Shown in pieces: positions 1 through 6,997 of a stretch of DNA of 19,702 nucleotides. Every line of letters starts with the position of its first letter. Position 1 is the stretch's first letter. The stretch lies in NCBI GenBank assembly GCA_949286295.1, contig CASECK010000006.1:1-19702 (forward strand), read 5' to 3'. Source of the DNA: an uncultured bacterium. Lineage in GTDB: Bacteria; Bacillota; Clostridia; Oscillospirales; Oscillospiraceae. The translations under genes and the position numbers were made by a program. Below the pieces are notes generated by a model. It had not been told where the DNA came from. It was given only the letters and a program-made list of their open reading frames with translations, and made no database searches.

Positions 1-13
1 CACGTTCTCTCCC

Positions 14-1195
14 TTATCGCTGGGCCAGAAGGGCGTCCACGCGGTCCGTCTTTTCCCAGGGCAGGTCCAGGTCGTCCCGGCCGAAGAGTCCATAGGCGGC
101 CAGCTGGCGGTAGATGGGCCGGCGCAGCTCCAGATCCCGGATAATCGCCGCCGGACGCAGGTCAAACGTCTTCTCTACGGCCTGTTCCAACTGCTCATCG
201 GACACCGTGCCGGTGCCAAAGGTATCCACCCGCACCGAAACCGGGCGGGCCACCCCAATGGCATAGGCCAGCTGCACCTGGCAGCGCCGGGCCAGACCGG
301 CCGCCACCACATTCTTGGCTACCCACCGGGCGGCATAGGCCGCAGAGCGGTCCACCTTGGTGGGGTCCTTGCCGGAGAAGGCGCCGCCGCCGTGGGGAGC
401 GGAGCCGCCGTAGGTGTCCACAATGATCTTCCGCCCGGTCAGTCCCGAGTCACCCTGAGGACCGCCCACCACGAAGCGCCCGGTGGGGTTGACGTATATC
501 TTGGTGTCCCCGTCCATCAGCCGGGCGGGCAGGATGGGCTTGATGACCAGCTCGATAATGTCCCGGCGAATCTGCTCCAGCTGGGCCTCCGCCCCGTGCT
601 GGGTGGAGACCACCACCGCGTCGATGCGGCTGGGGGCGCCGTCCTGGCCGTACTCCACCGTCACCTGAGTCTTGCCGTCAGGCCGCAGATAGTCCACCTG
701 CCCCTGCTTGCGCACCCGGGTGAGCTGCATGGCCAGCCGGTGGGCCAGGGAGATGGGCAGCGGCATCAGCTCCTCCGTCTCGTCGCAGGCGTAGCCGAAC
801 ATCATGCCCTGATCTCCGGCCCCGTTGTCCAGCCCGTCGTCCTGGGCCCCCTCCTTCACCTCCAGGCAGCGGTCTACCCCCAGGGCGATGTCGGGGGACT
901 GCTCGTCAATGGAGGTGAGCACCGCGCAGGTGTCGCAGTCAAAGCCGAACTTGGCCCGGTCATAGCCGATGTCCCGGACCACCTGCCGGGCAATCTTGGG
1001 GATGTCCACGTAGCAGTTGGTGGTGATTTCCCCCATCACATGGACCAGGCCGGTGGTCACCGTGGTCTCGCAGGCCACCCGGGCCATGGGGTCCTTTTCC
1101 AAAATGGCGTCCAGCACCGCGTCGGATATCTGGTCGCAGATTTTGTCGGGATGCCCCTCGGTCACGGATTCGGAGGTAAAGAGTCGTTTTGCCAT
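14..1195 (-). CDS. metK: S-adenosylmethionine synthetase (methionine adenosyltransferase)
   Basis: This 393-residue cytosolic enzyme makes S-adenosylmethionine from methionine and ATP, releasing phosphate and pyrophosphate. The length is normal for the bacterial family. Seen in the sequence: GHPDK near residue 14 (ATP site and catalytic His), the family signature GAGDQG at 125-130, and the glycine-rich loop GGGAFSGKD at 269-277 that carries phosphate-contacting residues. The start is the ATG at 1195, preceded by AAAGGA at a suitable distance. The gene lies behind its own promoter and a SAM-I riboswitch with an intrinsic terminator, so feedback repression by its product is expected. It works with ahcY (3920-5164) in the activated methyl cycle. 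Nothing in the coding region looks damaged. Identification is secure. Confidence 0.98.
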   Translation of the reverse strand: MAKRLFTSESVTEGHPDKICDQISDAVLDAILEKDPMARVACETTVTTGLVHVMGEITTNCYVDIPKIARQVVRDIGYDRAKFGFDCDTCAVLTSIDEQSPDIALGVDRCLEVKEGAQDDGLDNGAGDQGMMFGYACDETEELMPLPISLAHRLAMQLTRVRKQGQVDYLRPDGKTQVTVEYGQDGAPSRIDAVVVSTQHGAEAQLEQIRRDIIELVIKPILPARLMDGDTKIYVNPTGRFVVGGPQGDSGLTGRKIIVDTYGGSAPHGGGAFSGKDPTKVDRSAAYAARWVAKNVVAAGLARRCQVQLAYAIGVARPVSVRVDTFGTGTVSDEQLEQAVEKTFDLRPAAIIRDLELRRPIYRQLAAYGLFGRDDLDLPWEKTDRVDALLAQR

Positions 1196-1228
1196 GGTAT
1201 GTCGTTCCTTTCTTTTTGTCGGAGGATG

Positions 1229-1255
1229 AAAAACGCCCCGCGGTCAGGCGGAGCG
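1229..1255 (-). terminator. Intrinsic terminator of the metK leader (riboswitch expression platform)
   Basis: On the minus strand an 8-bp stem (CGCTCCGC paired with GCGGGGCG, one G-U pair, 6-nt loop) is followed by five U residues. It lies between the SAM-I aptamer and the metK ribosome binding site. That is the usual position for the OFF state of a SAM-I transcriptional riboswitch. Confidence 0.88.
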
Positions 1256-1266
1256 TCACATTTGGT

Positions 1267-1370
1267 CTGCACCCTCATCTTGCGATACACTACCGCCGGA
1301 TTTGGCACCTTGCCGGGGGCAGGTTGCCGTGGTGTCATCGGGCCGGTCCCTCAACCACTCTCGATAAGGT
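1267..1370 (-). promoter_or_regulatory. SAM-I (S-box) riboswitch aptamer upstream of metK
   Basis: Read on the minus strand, the leader has the SAM-I landmarks in order: CTTATC-GAGAG, then GAGGGA-CCGGCCCGATGA, then ACCACGGCAACC, then AAGGTGCCAAATCC, and finally GATGAGGGTGCAG. P1 is formed by CCTTATC (1363-1369) and GATGAGG (1273-1279), seven pairs with one G-U. The core elements (GAGAG, GGCCCGATGA, GGCAACC and the AAGGTGC(C)AA segment) match the S-box consensus from memory. It lies between the promoter and a rho-independent terminator in front of metK, so SAM binding should stop transcription of metK. I judge this assignment reliable. Confidence 0.95.
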
Positions 1371-1387
1371 TATTTTGTTGTGCAGTC

Positions 1388-1417
1388 AGTATATCTCAGT
1401 CCGGCGGCCCTTGTCAA
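1388..1417 (-). promoter_or_regulatory. Sigma-A type promoter for the metK riboswitch transcript
   Basis: A perfect TTGACA (1412-1417) and TATACT (1388-1393) are separated by 18 bp on the minus strand, about 20 bp upstream of the aptamer. The -35 box lies just past the stop codon of the GNAT gene, so metK is transcribed independently of that gene. Confidence 0.85.
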
Positions 1418-1425
1418 CCCATTTT

Positions 1426-1953
1426 TCACAGGATGTACTCGTAGAGGGTGAACTCCCGCCACCCCGTCTCTCCCCCGCAGTCCATCCGGACCCGCCGCAC
1501 AGGCCGGAAGCCCACGGCCTCGTAGAGGCGGTTGGCCCGCTGGTTGCCCTCGATCACGTCCAGCCGGATGGTCCGAATCCCCTGCTCCCGGCCCAGGCGC
1601 ATGGCCTCCCGCACCATCTGCTGCCCCGTCCCCCGGTGGGTGGCCCGGGGATGGACCCCCAGGGTGTGGACCATCCACACCTGCTCCTCCGGCGCCTCCA
1701 GAGACCAGGCGGTGCCCTCATAGCCGCTGTCCGCATGGTGGTTCAAAATCATACCGGCGGCCATCCCGTCCTCCTGCAGGCCCACATACAAGGTGCCCTC
1801 CCGGATGGCGTCGGCCAGATACTCCTGGGTGGGGTAGACTCCCTTCTTCCAGCTGGGCTCGGATATCTCCCGCCAGTAGTGGTCGATGATCTCGTCGTAC
1901 AGGGCAAACACTTCTCCGGCGTCCTGCATGGTCGCCTTTCTCACCTTCAGCAT
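1426..1953 (-). CDS. GNAT family N-acetyltransferase
   Basis: This 175-residue protein has the Gcn5-related acetyltransferase fold and would move an acetyl group from acetyl-CoA to an amine. Visible family features: an N-terminal start of the type MLKVRKAT..DAGEV, strand beta-4 followed by the acetyl-CoA pyrophosphate loop HRGTGQQM (residues 106-113), and the C-terminal segment with LDVIEGNQRANRLYEAVGF (131-149), typical of this superfamily. The reading frame extends upstream to 2112, but those codons fall in an intergenic repeat. The ATG at 1953 is chosen because AGGAGG (1962-1967) stands 8 nt before it. The substrate cannot be told from sequence. The gene is bounded by the metK promoter downstream and the repeat upstream, so it is probably a single-gene unit. 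Confidence 0.88.
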   Translation of the reverse strand: MLKVRKATMQDAGEVFALYDEIIDHYWREISEPSWKKGVYPTQEYLADAIREGTLYVGLQEDGMAAGMILNHHADSGYEGTAWSLEAPEEQVWMVHTLGVHPRATHRGTGQQMVREAMRLGREQGIRTIRLDVIEGNQRANRLYEAVGFRPVRRVRMDCGGETGWREFTLYEYIL

Positions 1954-2026
1954 GGGCTTCTCCTCCTGTCCCGGCCCCGGGGCGGCCCCGGCGGCGTGTT
2001 GTGGCGCGGCCTGGGCCGCTTTGTTG

Positions 2027-2144
2027 TACCATAACGGCACAGCCGGAATGGTATCATGCGTCATCTTTTTCGGTTGCCCCGTCAGGGGCAGGAAAACGGA
2101 CTTAAAATCCACATATCATAGCCGCTTTGCGGTTGTTGTACCAT
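2027..2144. repeat. Copy A of a ~110-bp interspersed intergenic repeat
   Basis: This stretch shares a long ordered series of blocks with 8751-8866 and 8861-8976: ACGGCACAGCCGGAATGGTATC, CTTTTTCGGTTGCCCCG, a GGGGC block, AAAACGGACTT.AAATCCA and ATCATAGCCGCT. It ends with TACCAT, as does the sequence just before it. A partial copy of the terminal segment (GCCGCTTTG..TTGTACCAT) also lies at 2015-2032, so the unit is bounded by short direct repeats about 112 bp apart. The terminal hairpin is decayed here compared with the other copies. It lies between the hbd terminator and the GNAT gene. It overlaps an upstream extension of the GNAT frame that I do not regard as coding. Confidence 0.85.
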
Positions 2145-2192
2145 ATTAACACAGCGCCGGCCTTTTTTCCACTAAAAAACGGAAATTTTTAT

Positions 2193-2222
2193 AAAAAATG
2201 CCCCGCGCCTGCGGCGCGGGGC
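2193..2222 (-). terminator. Intrinsic terminator downstream of hbd
   Basis: On the minus strand a perfect 10-bp stem (GCCCCGCGCC / GGCGCGGGGC) with a 3-nt loop is followed by ATTTTTTAT. It starts about 24 bp after the hbd stop codon. Confidence 0.93.
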
Positions 2223-2245
2223 GAAGCGGTCCTCTCTTGTTGTCC

Positions 2246-3145
2246 TTACAGGCTGTGGCCCTGGGTCAGCACAGGGTTGACCCCCATCTTCTTGCCGTCC
2301 TGATAGATGTAGAACCCCGCGCCGCTCTTGCGGCCCAGGAACCCGGCGGTCACCATCTTGCGGAGAATCATGGACGGGTGGTACTTGGCGCCGTTCTCCT
2401 TCTCCATGACGTTCATCACATTGAGCAGGATGTCCAGGCCAATCATATCCGCCAGCTCCAGGGGACCCATGGGGTGGTTGCAGCCCAGCTTCATGCCGTT
2501 GTCCACATCCTCCACGCTGCCAATCTTCAGCCCCACGATGACGCAGGCCTCGTTGAGCATGGGCAGCAGGGCCCGGTTGACAATGAAGCCCGGCTTATCG
2601 TCGGACAGAATCATGGTCTTGCCCATCTTCTGGCCCACTTCCTTAATCTGGCTGAGCACCTCCTGGTCGGTGAGCAGGCCAAAGATGACCTCGCACAGGC
2701 GCATCTTGGGCACAGGGGAAAAGAAGTGCATCCCCACCACCCGGCTGGGCCGCTTCGTGGCGGCGGCCAGCGCGGTCAGAGAGATGGAGGAGGTGTTGGA
2801 GGCGAAGATGGTCCCGCTGGGGCAGACGTCCTCCAGCTGCTTGAACACGGCCTGCTTGGCCTCCAGGTTCTCATAGATGGCCTCGATGACCAGGTCGGCC
2901 TTTCTGGCCCCCTCCATGCTGACGTCCAGGGTCAGGCGCTTCAGGGCGGCGTCCCGCTCCCCGGCCGTCATGCGGCCCTTCTCCACGTCCCGGGCCATGG
3001 CCTTCTCGATGCCCGCCTTGGCGCGGTCCAGGGCGGCCTGGCTCTGGTCGTTGATTGTCACGTCATACCCGCAGGAGATCGCGTTCTGGGCGATACCGCT
3101 GCCCATCAGGCCGGCGCCCACTACAAAAATGTTCTGGATAGCCAT
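2246..3145 (-). CDS. hbd: 3-hydroxybutyryl-CoA dehydrogenase
   Basis: This 299-residue cytosolic enzyme interconverts acetoacetyl-CoA and 3-hydroxybutyryl-CoA, a step of butyrate formation. The N-terminal Rossmann domain shows GAGLMGSG (residues 10-17), with an acidic residue (D33) at the end of the second strand, as in NAD-binding members. The catalytic set is intact: Ser in SNTSS (116-120), H140 in GMHFFSPVPKM, E152 and N190. The C-terminal dimer domain contains HPMGPLELADMIGLD (224-238). The frame opens eight codons earlier at 3169, but the ATG at 3145 has AAAAGGGG at a good distance and matches the usual N-terminus, so it is preferred. Other butyrate-pathway genes (thl, crt, bcd, etfAB) are not in this window, so the gene stands apart from the usual cluster. 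A paralogue acting on other 3-hydroxyacyl-CoAs cannot be excluded. Confidence 0.93.
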   Translation of the reverse strand: MAIQNIFVVGAGLMGSGIAQNAISCGYDVTINDQSQAALDRAKAGIEKAMARDVEKGRMTAGERDAALKRLTLDVSMEGARKADLVIEAIYENLEAKQAVFKQLEDVCPSGTIFASNTSSISLTALAAATKRPSRVVGMHFFSPVPKMRLCEVIFGLLTDQEVLSQIKEVGQKMGKTMILSDDKPGFIVNRALLPMLNEACVIVGLKIGSVEDVDNGMKLGCNHPMGPLELADMIGLDILLNVMNVMEKENGAKYHPSMILRKMVTAGFLGRKSGAGFYIYQDGKKMGVNPVLTQGHSL

Positions 3146-3290
3146 GGTATTTTCCCCTTTTCTTTCCATAGTTTGTGGTGTTACCGCTCCCCCGTCCTTC
3201 CAGCTCCGGCCGGAGCGGCACCTCTTCGCCGTAATCTTAGCACAGCAACCGCCGCACGTCTCCGCATAACTGGGCTTAAAATATGCAGAT

Positions 3291-3318
3291 ATTGTACTTC
3301 CACAAATTTTTCTTCAAA
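3291..3318 (-). promoter_or_regulatory. Candidate promoter for hbd
   Basis: On the minus strand TTTGAA (3313-3318) and TACAAT (3291-3296) are 16 bp apart within the 214-bp gap between greA and hbd. This is a moderate match only. A long leader (about 140 nt) would precede the hbd start. It contains the palindrome GCTCCGGCCGGAGC at 3203-3216. Confidence 0.4.
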
Positions 3319-3359
3319 AATTCTCCGTTTCATAGCGCTTTGACGGTAATCCCCCGCCC

Positions 3360-3863
3360 TCAAAACCGGTTCAGCGGGGCGGAGCCGTCGTCCTCACCCT
3401 TGTGGATGGCCCGGACCTGGGCCCAGTAGCCATAGTCCTTGTCCACCTGGACAAAAAAGCGCTCGCCGGCCCTTCTGCCCAGCAGGGCGGCGCCCATGGG
3501 GGACTCCTTGCTGATGAGCCCGTGGAGCACGTCCTGGCGCACGGTGGTCACCACCTGCCAGGTCTCCTCCTCCCCGTCGTCCTCCAGATAGACCGTCACC
3601 CTGTCGTACAGCCCCACCGTGCCGGTGGTGGAGCGGTCCTCGATGATTTTGGCGGTTTTAATCATGTTCTCCAGATAACGAATCCGGCTCTCGTTGCGGT
3701 TTTTCTCCCGCTTGGCCGCCTTGTACTCAAAATTTTCACTCAGGTCGCCAAAGGAGCGGGCGGTCTTGACCTCCTCCAGCAGCTGGGGGCGCAGGGTGAT
3801 TCGGCGGTAGTCCAGCTCCTCCCGCATCTTCTGGATATCCATTTGGGTCAGCTCGTTGTGCAT
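3360..3863 (-). CDS. greA: Transcription elongation factor GreA
   Basis: This 167-residue GreA/GreB family protein rescues backtracked RNA polymerase by stimulating cleavage of the nascent RNA. The N-terminal coiled coil (about residues 8-78) carries the tip motif ARSFGDLSENFEYKAAK (35-51). It includes the two acidic residues D40 and E43 that are inserted near the polymerase active site. The FKBP-like C-terminal domain shows ISKESPMGAALLGRRAGE (117-134), the usual GreA signature. Length is close to the normal ~158, with a short extra tail. The ATG at 3863 has AAGGAG 10 nt before it. It lies 56 bp downstream of ahcY on the same strand, so the two may share a transcript. Confidence 0.93.
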   Translation of the reverse strand: MHNELTQMDIQKMREELDYRRITLRPQLLEEVKTARSFGDLSENFEYKAAKREKNRNESRIRYLENMIKTAKIIEDRSTTGTVGLYDRVTVYLEDDGEEETWQVVTTVRQDVLHGLISKESPMGAALLGRRAGERFFVQVDKDYGYWAQVRAIHKGEDDGSAPLNRF

Positions 3864-3919
3864 GGCGGCAATCTCCTTCCCGGGGCATGGATTTCATGCT
3901 TCGGCATCTTCTTTTTCTC

Positions 3920-5164
3920 TCAGGCCTTCCAGCTGGCCCGATACTCCCTCTGCTCCGGGGTCAGCTCGTCGATGGACAGGCCCATGGCCGCCAGCTTCAC
4001 CCGGCCAATCTGTTCGTCAATCTCCTCCGGGACGCGGTACACCCGCCGCTCCAGCCCGTCCCGGTGCTTTGCCAGCCACTCCAGGGACAGGGCCTGCACG
4101 GCGAAGGACATATCCATAATCTCCGCCGGGTGGCCGTTGCCGGCGGCCAGGTTCACCAGCCGCCCCTGGGCCAGTACGTTGAGAATCCGGCCGTCCGGCA
4201 GGCGGAAGCCCTCGATGTTCTCCCGGCGCTGGACGCGTCCGGCGGCCATCTCCCCCAGGGCGGCCACGTCCACCTCGCAGTCGAAGTGGCCGGAATTGCA
4301 CAGCACGGCGTTGTGCTTCATCACCTGGAAATGGCGGCGGACGATGACGTCCCGGCATCCGGTGGCGGTGACGAAGATGTCCCCCTCCCGGGCGGCCTCA
4401 TCCATGGGCATGACCCGGAAGTTCTCCATAGTGGCCTCCAGGGCCTTGAAGGGGTCCACCTCGCAGACGATGACCTGGGCCCCCATTCCTCTGGCCCGCA
4501 TGGCGATGCCCTTGCCGCACCAGCCGTAGCCCGCCACCACCACCGTCTTGCCCGCCACAATCAGGTTGGTGGTGTGCATGATGGCGTCCCAGGTGGACTG
4601 GCCGGTGCCGTATTTGTTGTCATAGTAGTGCTTGGCCTTGGCGTCGTTCACCGCCATCATGGGGCAGGGCAAAATGCCCTCCCGCTGGCGGGCATACAGC
4701 CGGTGGATGCCGGTGGTGGTCTCCTCGCATCCCCCCAGCAGCCGGCCGGCGTACCGGGCGCACCGCCCTCCCAGCAGCTCAATCAGGTCGCCCCCGTCAT
4801 CCACAATCAGATGGGGCTGGCATTTCAGGGTCTCCTCCAGCAGCCGGCGGTACTCCTCCATGCTCACCCCGTGCACCGCGTAGGTGTCCACCCCCAGCTC
4901 CGCCACCGCGGCGGCCACGTCGTCCTGGGTGGACAGGGGGTTGCAGCCAGTCAGGCAGACCTGGGCGCCCCCCTCCTGGAGGACCAGCCCCAGGTTGGCG
5001 GTCTTGGCCTCTAAGTGAACGGAGACGGCGACGGTCAGCCCCGCAAAGGGCTTTTCCCGGCGAAAGCGCTCCTCGATGCCGGACAGGGCGGGCATAAAGT
5101 CCCGCACCCACTGAATCTTCTGCCGGCCCGACGGGGCCAGGGACCTATCCTTTACGATGCTCAT
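3920..5164 (-). CDS. ahcY: Adenosylhomocysteinase (S-adenosylhomocysteine hydrolase)
   Basis: This 414-residue NAD-dependent enzyme splits S-adenosylhomocysteine into adenosine and homocysteine, relieving product inhibition of methyltransferases. Visible: HLEAKTA (H50), VDDGGDL (123), CEETTTG (146-152), the substrate-lysine region NDAKAKHYYDNKYGTGQS (173-190), the NAD-binding loop GYGWCGKG (212-219) with an acidic residue (E235) after the second strand, and NSGHFDCEVD (290-299). It ends with SWKA and lacks the Lys/Tyr tail and internal insertion of the long eukaryotic-type enzyme. It therefore resembles the short form seen in archaea and many anaerobes. The frame reaches 5248, but the ATG at 5164 has GGGAGGAG just upstream. 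The first 28 codons of the longer frame lie within the promoter region. It pairs functionally with metK. Confidence 0.94.
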   Translation of the reverse strand: MSIVKDRSLAPSGRQKIQWVRDFMPALSGIEERFRREKPFAGLTVAVSVHLEAKTANLGLVLQEGGAQVCLTGCNPLSTQDDVAAAVAELGVDTYAVHGVSMEEYRRLLEETLKCQPHLIVDDGGDLIELLGGRCARYAGRLLGGCEETTTGIHRLYARQREGILPCPMMAVNDAKAKHYYDNKYGTGQSTWDAIMHTTNLIVAGKTVVVAGYGWCGKGIAMRARGMGAQVIVCEVDPFKALEATMENFRVMPMDEAAREGDIFVTATGCRDVIVRRHFQVMKHNAVLCNSGHFDCEVDVAALGEMAAGRVQRRENIEGFRLPDGRILNVLAQGRLVNLAAGNGHPAEIMDMSFAVQALSLEWLAKHRDGLERRVYRVPEEIDEQIGRVKLAAMGLSIDELTPEQREYRASWKA

Positions 5165-5219
5165 AACACGCGCTCCTCCCGTGGAACCGGATTTCCGCCG
5201 CGGGGGCGGATGTTCTGAT

Positions 5220-5248
5220 ATTGTAGCACATATTTTTCGCCGGAGCAA
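5220..5248 (-). promoter_or_regulatory. Promoter for ahcY (and probably greA)
   Basis: On the minus strand TTGCTC (5243-5248) and TACAAT (5220-5225) are separated by exactly 17 bp, about 55 bp upstream of the ahcY start. Confidence 0.7.
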
Positions 5249-5265
5249 TTATTTACACTCTGGTC

Positions 5266-5304
5266 ATGGACTTTTTCCGGAAAAGCGGGTACAATGTCCA
5301 TTGT
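5266..5304 (+). promoter_or_regulatory. Promoter and palindromic operator-like region for the rhomboid-like gene
   Basis: TGGACT (5267-5272) and TACAAT (5290-5295) lie 17 bp apart on the plus strand. The spacer contains the palindrome TTTTCCGGAAAA (5273-5284). A second inverted repeat, ACAATG-TC-CATTGT (5291-5304), covers the -10 box and the probable start of transcription. Either could bind a dimeric regulator. Confidence 0.5.
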
Positions 5305-5332
5305 ATGAACTCACATCAAGGAGGCTTCCCCT

Positions 5333-6280
5333 ATGAAGGCCATCTCCCGCGGCCTGAGCCGCTTTTGCTACAACCACCCCCGGCTGGGTATCCCGCAGCT
5401 GATGAAGTACATCGCCCTGGGCAATGTGTTCGTCTATGTGGCCGACCTGCTCACCCAGGGCATGGCCACCATGCTGCTGGGCTTCTACCCCGGGCTGATT
5501 CTCCGCGGCCAGGTCTGGCGGTTGGTCAGCTTTGTCTTTGTCCCCGTGATCACTGTCAGCGGAATCTGGGAGCCGTTCTTCTTTGCCCTGACCACCTACT
5601 TCTACTACTGGATTGGCACCGCTCTGGAGCGCCAGTGGGGCACCACCCGCTTTACCGTGTTCTATGGCCTTGGCGTCGTGTTCAACATCGCGGTCGGCTT
5701 TGTCAACTACCCCATCCTGGCCGGACAGATTACCATCCATATGGGGCAGGCCATGAGCGACCCCCAAGTGAGTCAAATCGTGACCGACTCCCTGCTGTCC
5801 CTCTCCACCGCCAGTATGCACTATGTGAATATGTCCATGTTCTTCTCCTTCGCCACCCTGTACCCGGACCTGCAAGTCATGCTGTACGGCATCATCCCCC
5901 TGAAAGTAAAGTGGCTGGCCTGGCTGGACGCGCTGTTTTTCACCTGGTCCGTCGGTTCCGCCCTGATGGCCCGCCAGTGGTACCTGGCCCTGATGCCCGT
6001 CATCGCCATCCTCAACTACCTGTTTTTCTTCTGGGAGGACCTGTTCCAGATCATAAGCCGGGGCAGCAGCCGGGTACGGCACCGGACTTCCGCCCAAACC
6101 ATCAACTTCAAAAAGGCCCAAAAGGACCTTCAGAACCGGCGGGGCTACCTCCACAAATGCGCCGTGTGCGGCATCACCGACGCCGACGACCCCAGCATGG
6201 AGTTCCGCTACTGTTCCAAGTGCAACGGCTACTACTGCTACTGCATGAAGCACATCAACGACCATGTTCATGTGCAGTGA
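5333..6280 (+). CDS. Rhomboid-like membrane protein with C-terminal zinc ribbon
   Basis: This 315-residue protein has about six hydrophobic segments between residues 25 and 240, then a basic linker and a cysteine-rich tail. The membrane part resembles the rhomboid/Der1 superfamily: WR at 62-63 and LERQWGTTRF (98-107) after the second and third hydrophobic stretches. I cannot find a GxSG serine motif or the paired catalytic histidine, so a proteolytically active rhomboid is unlikely from sequence. The tail has CAVCG (276-280) and CSKCNGYYCYCMKH (294-307), two CxxC pairs plus further Cys/His that look like a zinc ribbon. The start at 5333 is supported by AAGGAGG 8-9 nt upstream. Partner and role are unknown. 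A chaperone-like or membrane quality-control role is only a guess. Confidence 0.75.
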   Translation: MKAISRGLSRFCYNHPRLGIPQLMKYIALGNVFVYVADLLTQGMATMLLGFYPGLILRGQVWRLVSFVFVPVITVSGIWEPFFFALTTYFYYWIGTALERQWGTTRFTVFYGLGVVFNIAVGFVNYPILAGQITIHMGQAMSDPQVSQIVTDSLLSLSTASMHYVNMSMFFSFATLYPDLQVMLYGIIPLKVKWLAWLDALFFTWSVGSALMARQWYLALMPVIAILNYLFFFWEDLFQIISRGSSRVRHRTSAQTINFKKAQKDLQNRRGYLHKCAVCGITDADDPSMEFRYCSKCNGYYCYCMKHINDHVHVQ

Positions 6281-6282
6281 AC

Positions 6283-6316
6283 AAGGCCCCCGGAGCGCTT
6301 TCGCTCCGGGGGCCTT
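6283..6316. terminator. Bidirectional terminator hairpin between convergent genes
   Basis: A perfect 15-bp stem (AAGGCCCCCGGAGCG / CGCTCCGGGGGCCTT) with a 4-nt CTTT loop lies directly after the rhomboid-like stop codon and before the end of the convergent gene. The U-tracts on both sides are short, so termination strength is uncertain. Confidence 0.75.
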
Positions 6317-6336
6317 GCCCATTCCGGCGGACGCCC

Positions 6337-6888
6337 TCACACCCTGCGGTACCGGATGGGGACGCCGTATCCAAAGGTGCGCCTTCCGTTGACCTCCATG
6401 GTCTCGGAGACCTCCAGGACGTCTTCTGAAAAGCGCTCAAACAAGGTGAATTTGAGCACGGGGGAGAACATACTCTCGCTCCCGCCCTCCCAGACGCCGT
6501 CCTTCTCCTCATACAGGGCCGGAGTGAACTTCTCCGAGGGGCGCAGGCTGCCGTACGCCACCGGCTCCATGCTCTGATAGGTGAAGCGGCTCTTCTCGCA
6601 GCCCTCGGGCAGCTCATAGGAGGTCAGCCTGATTCCGCCCGGCTCCTCCGTGAACAGGAACAGGTGCGCTGAGGCGTTTGTCCGCTCCCCGACGGTGTAA
6701 TAGCTCTCCTCCACCAAAAATTGTCCGGCAAACCCCACCGGCAGGTCTTGAATCTTGTGGTTGCAGGGGGTATTGACATGGCGGGCCAGGGGGAAGTCCT
6801 CCTCCCCCCGGCCGCGCATTTGCTCAAACTGCTCCCTGTTGTCAAACTGTCCCGTCAGCAGGGACAAAAACCGCTGCAATCGTTCCAT
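6337..6888 (-). CDS. Conserved protein of unknown function, possibly CpcT/CpeT-like
   Basis: This 183-residue soluble protein has no signal peptide or membrane segment. Its N-terminus LLTGQFDNREQFEQ (10-23) and the following FPLARH.N (32-39) and FLVEESYY (57-64) recall the CpcT/CpeT (DUF1001) lipocalin-like family, which in cyanobacteria attaches bilins to phycobiliproteins. That likeness is from memory and weak. Phycobiliproteins are not expected here, so a chromophore lyase role should not be assumed. The frame extends upstream to 7083, but the ATG at 6888 with AAGGAGGA about 9 nt before it is chosen. The upstream part overlaps the end of the FAD oxidoreductase gene and has unnatural composition. 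It lies 109 bp downstream of that gene and may be cotranscribed with it. Confidence 0.7.
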   Translation of the reverse strand: MERLQRFLSLLTGQFDNREQFEQMRGRGEEDFPLARHVNTPCNHKIQDLPVGFAGQFLVEESYYTVGERTNASAHLFLFTEEPGGIRLTSYELPEGCEKSRFTYQSMEPVAYGSLRPSEKFTPALYEEKDGVWEGGSESMFSPVLKFTLFERFSEDVLEVSETMEVNGRRTFGYGVPIRYRRV

Positions 6889-6997
6889 GCCGCGTCCTCC
6901 TTCTCTTGCCGGTCCCCGCCGCCCTGTCTCCGGCGGCAGGCCCCATTCCTCTTTGCTCCAAACTCTGGCCCTGGCCGCCCGGGGCGCGCAGGCGCGC

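Noticed and set aside
392..1444. Long plus-strand open frame of 350 codons over metK
   Set aside because: It is the antisense of metK, with His/Gly/Pro/Val-rich shadow composition and no ribosome binding site. metK on the other strand is certain.
1954..2112. N-terminal extension of the GNAT frame
   Set aside because: It translates repeat copy A, and the same sequence appears in other intergenic sites. The ATG at 1953 has the ribosome binding site.
3203..3216. Palindrome GCTCCGGCCGGAGC between greA and hbd
   Set aside because: Short, GC-rich and without a U-tract. It is not convincing as a terminator or operator on its own.
3887..5014. Plus-strand open frame of 375 codons over ahcY
   Set aside because: Antisense shadow caused by high GC. 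It shows no family features and lies under the clear ahcY gene.
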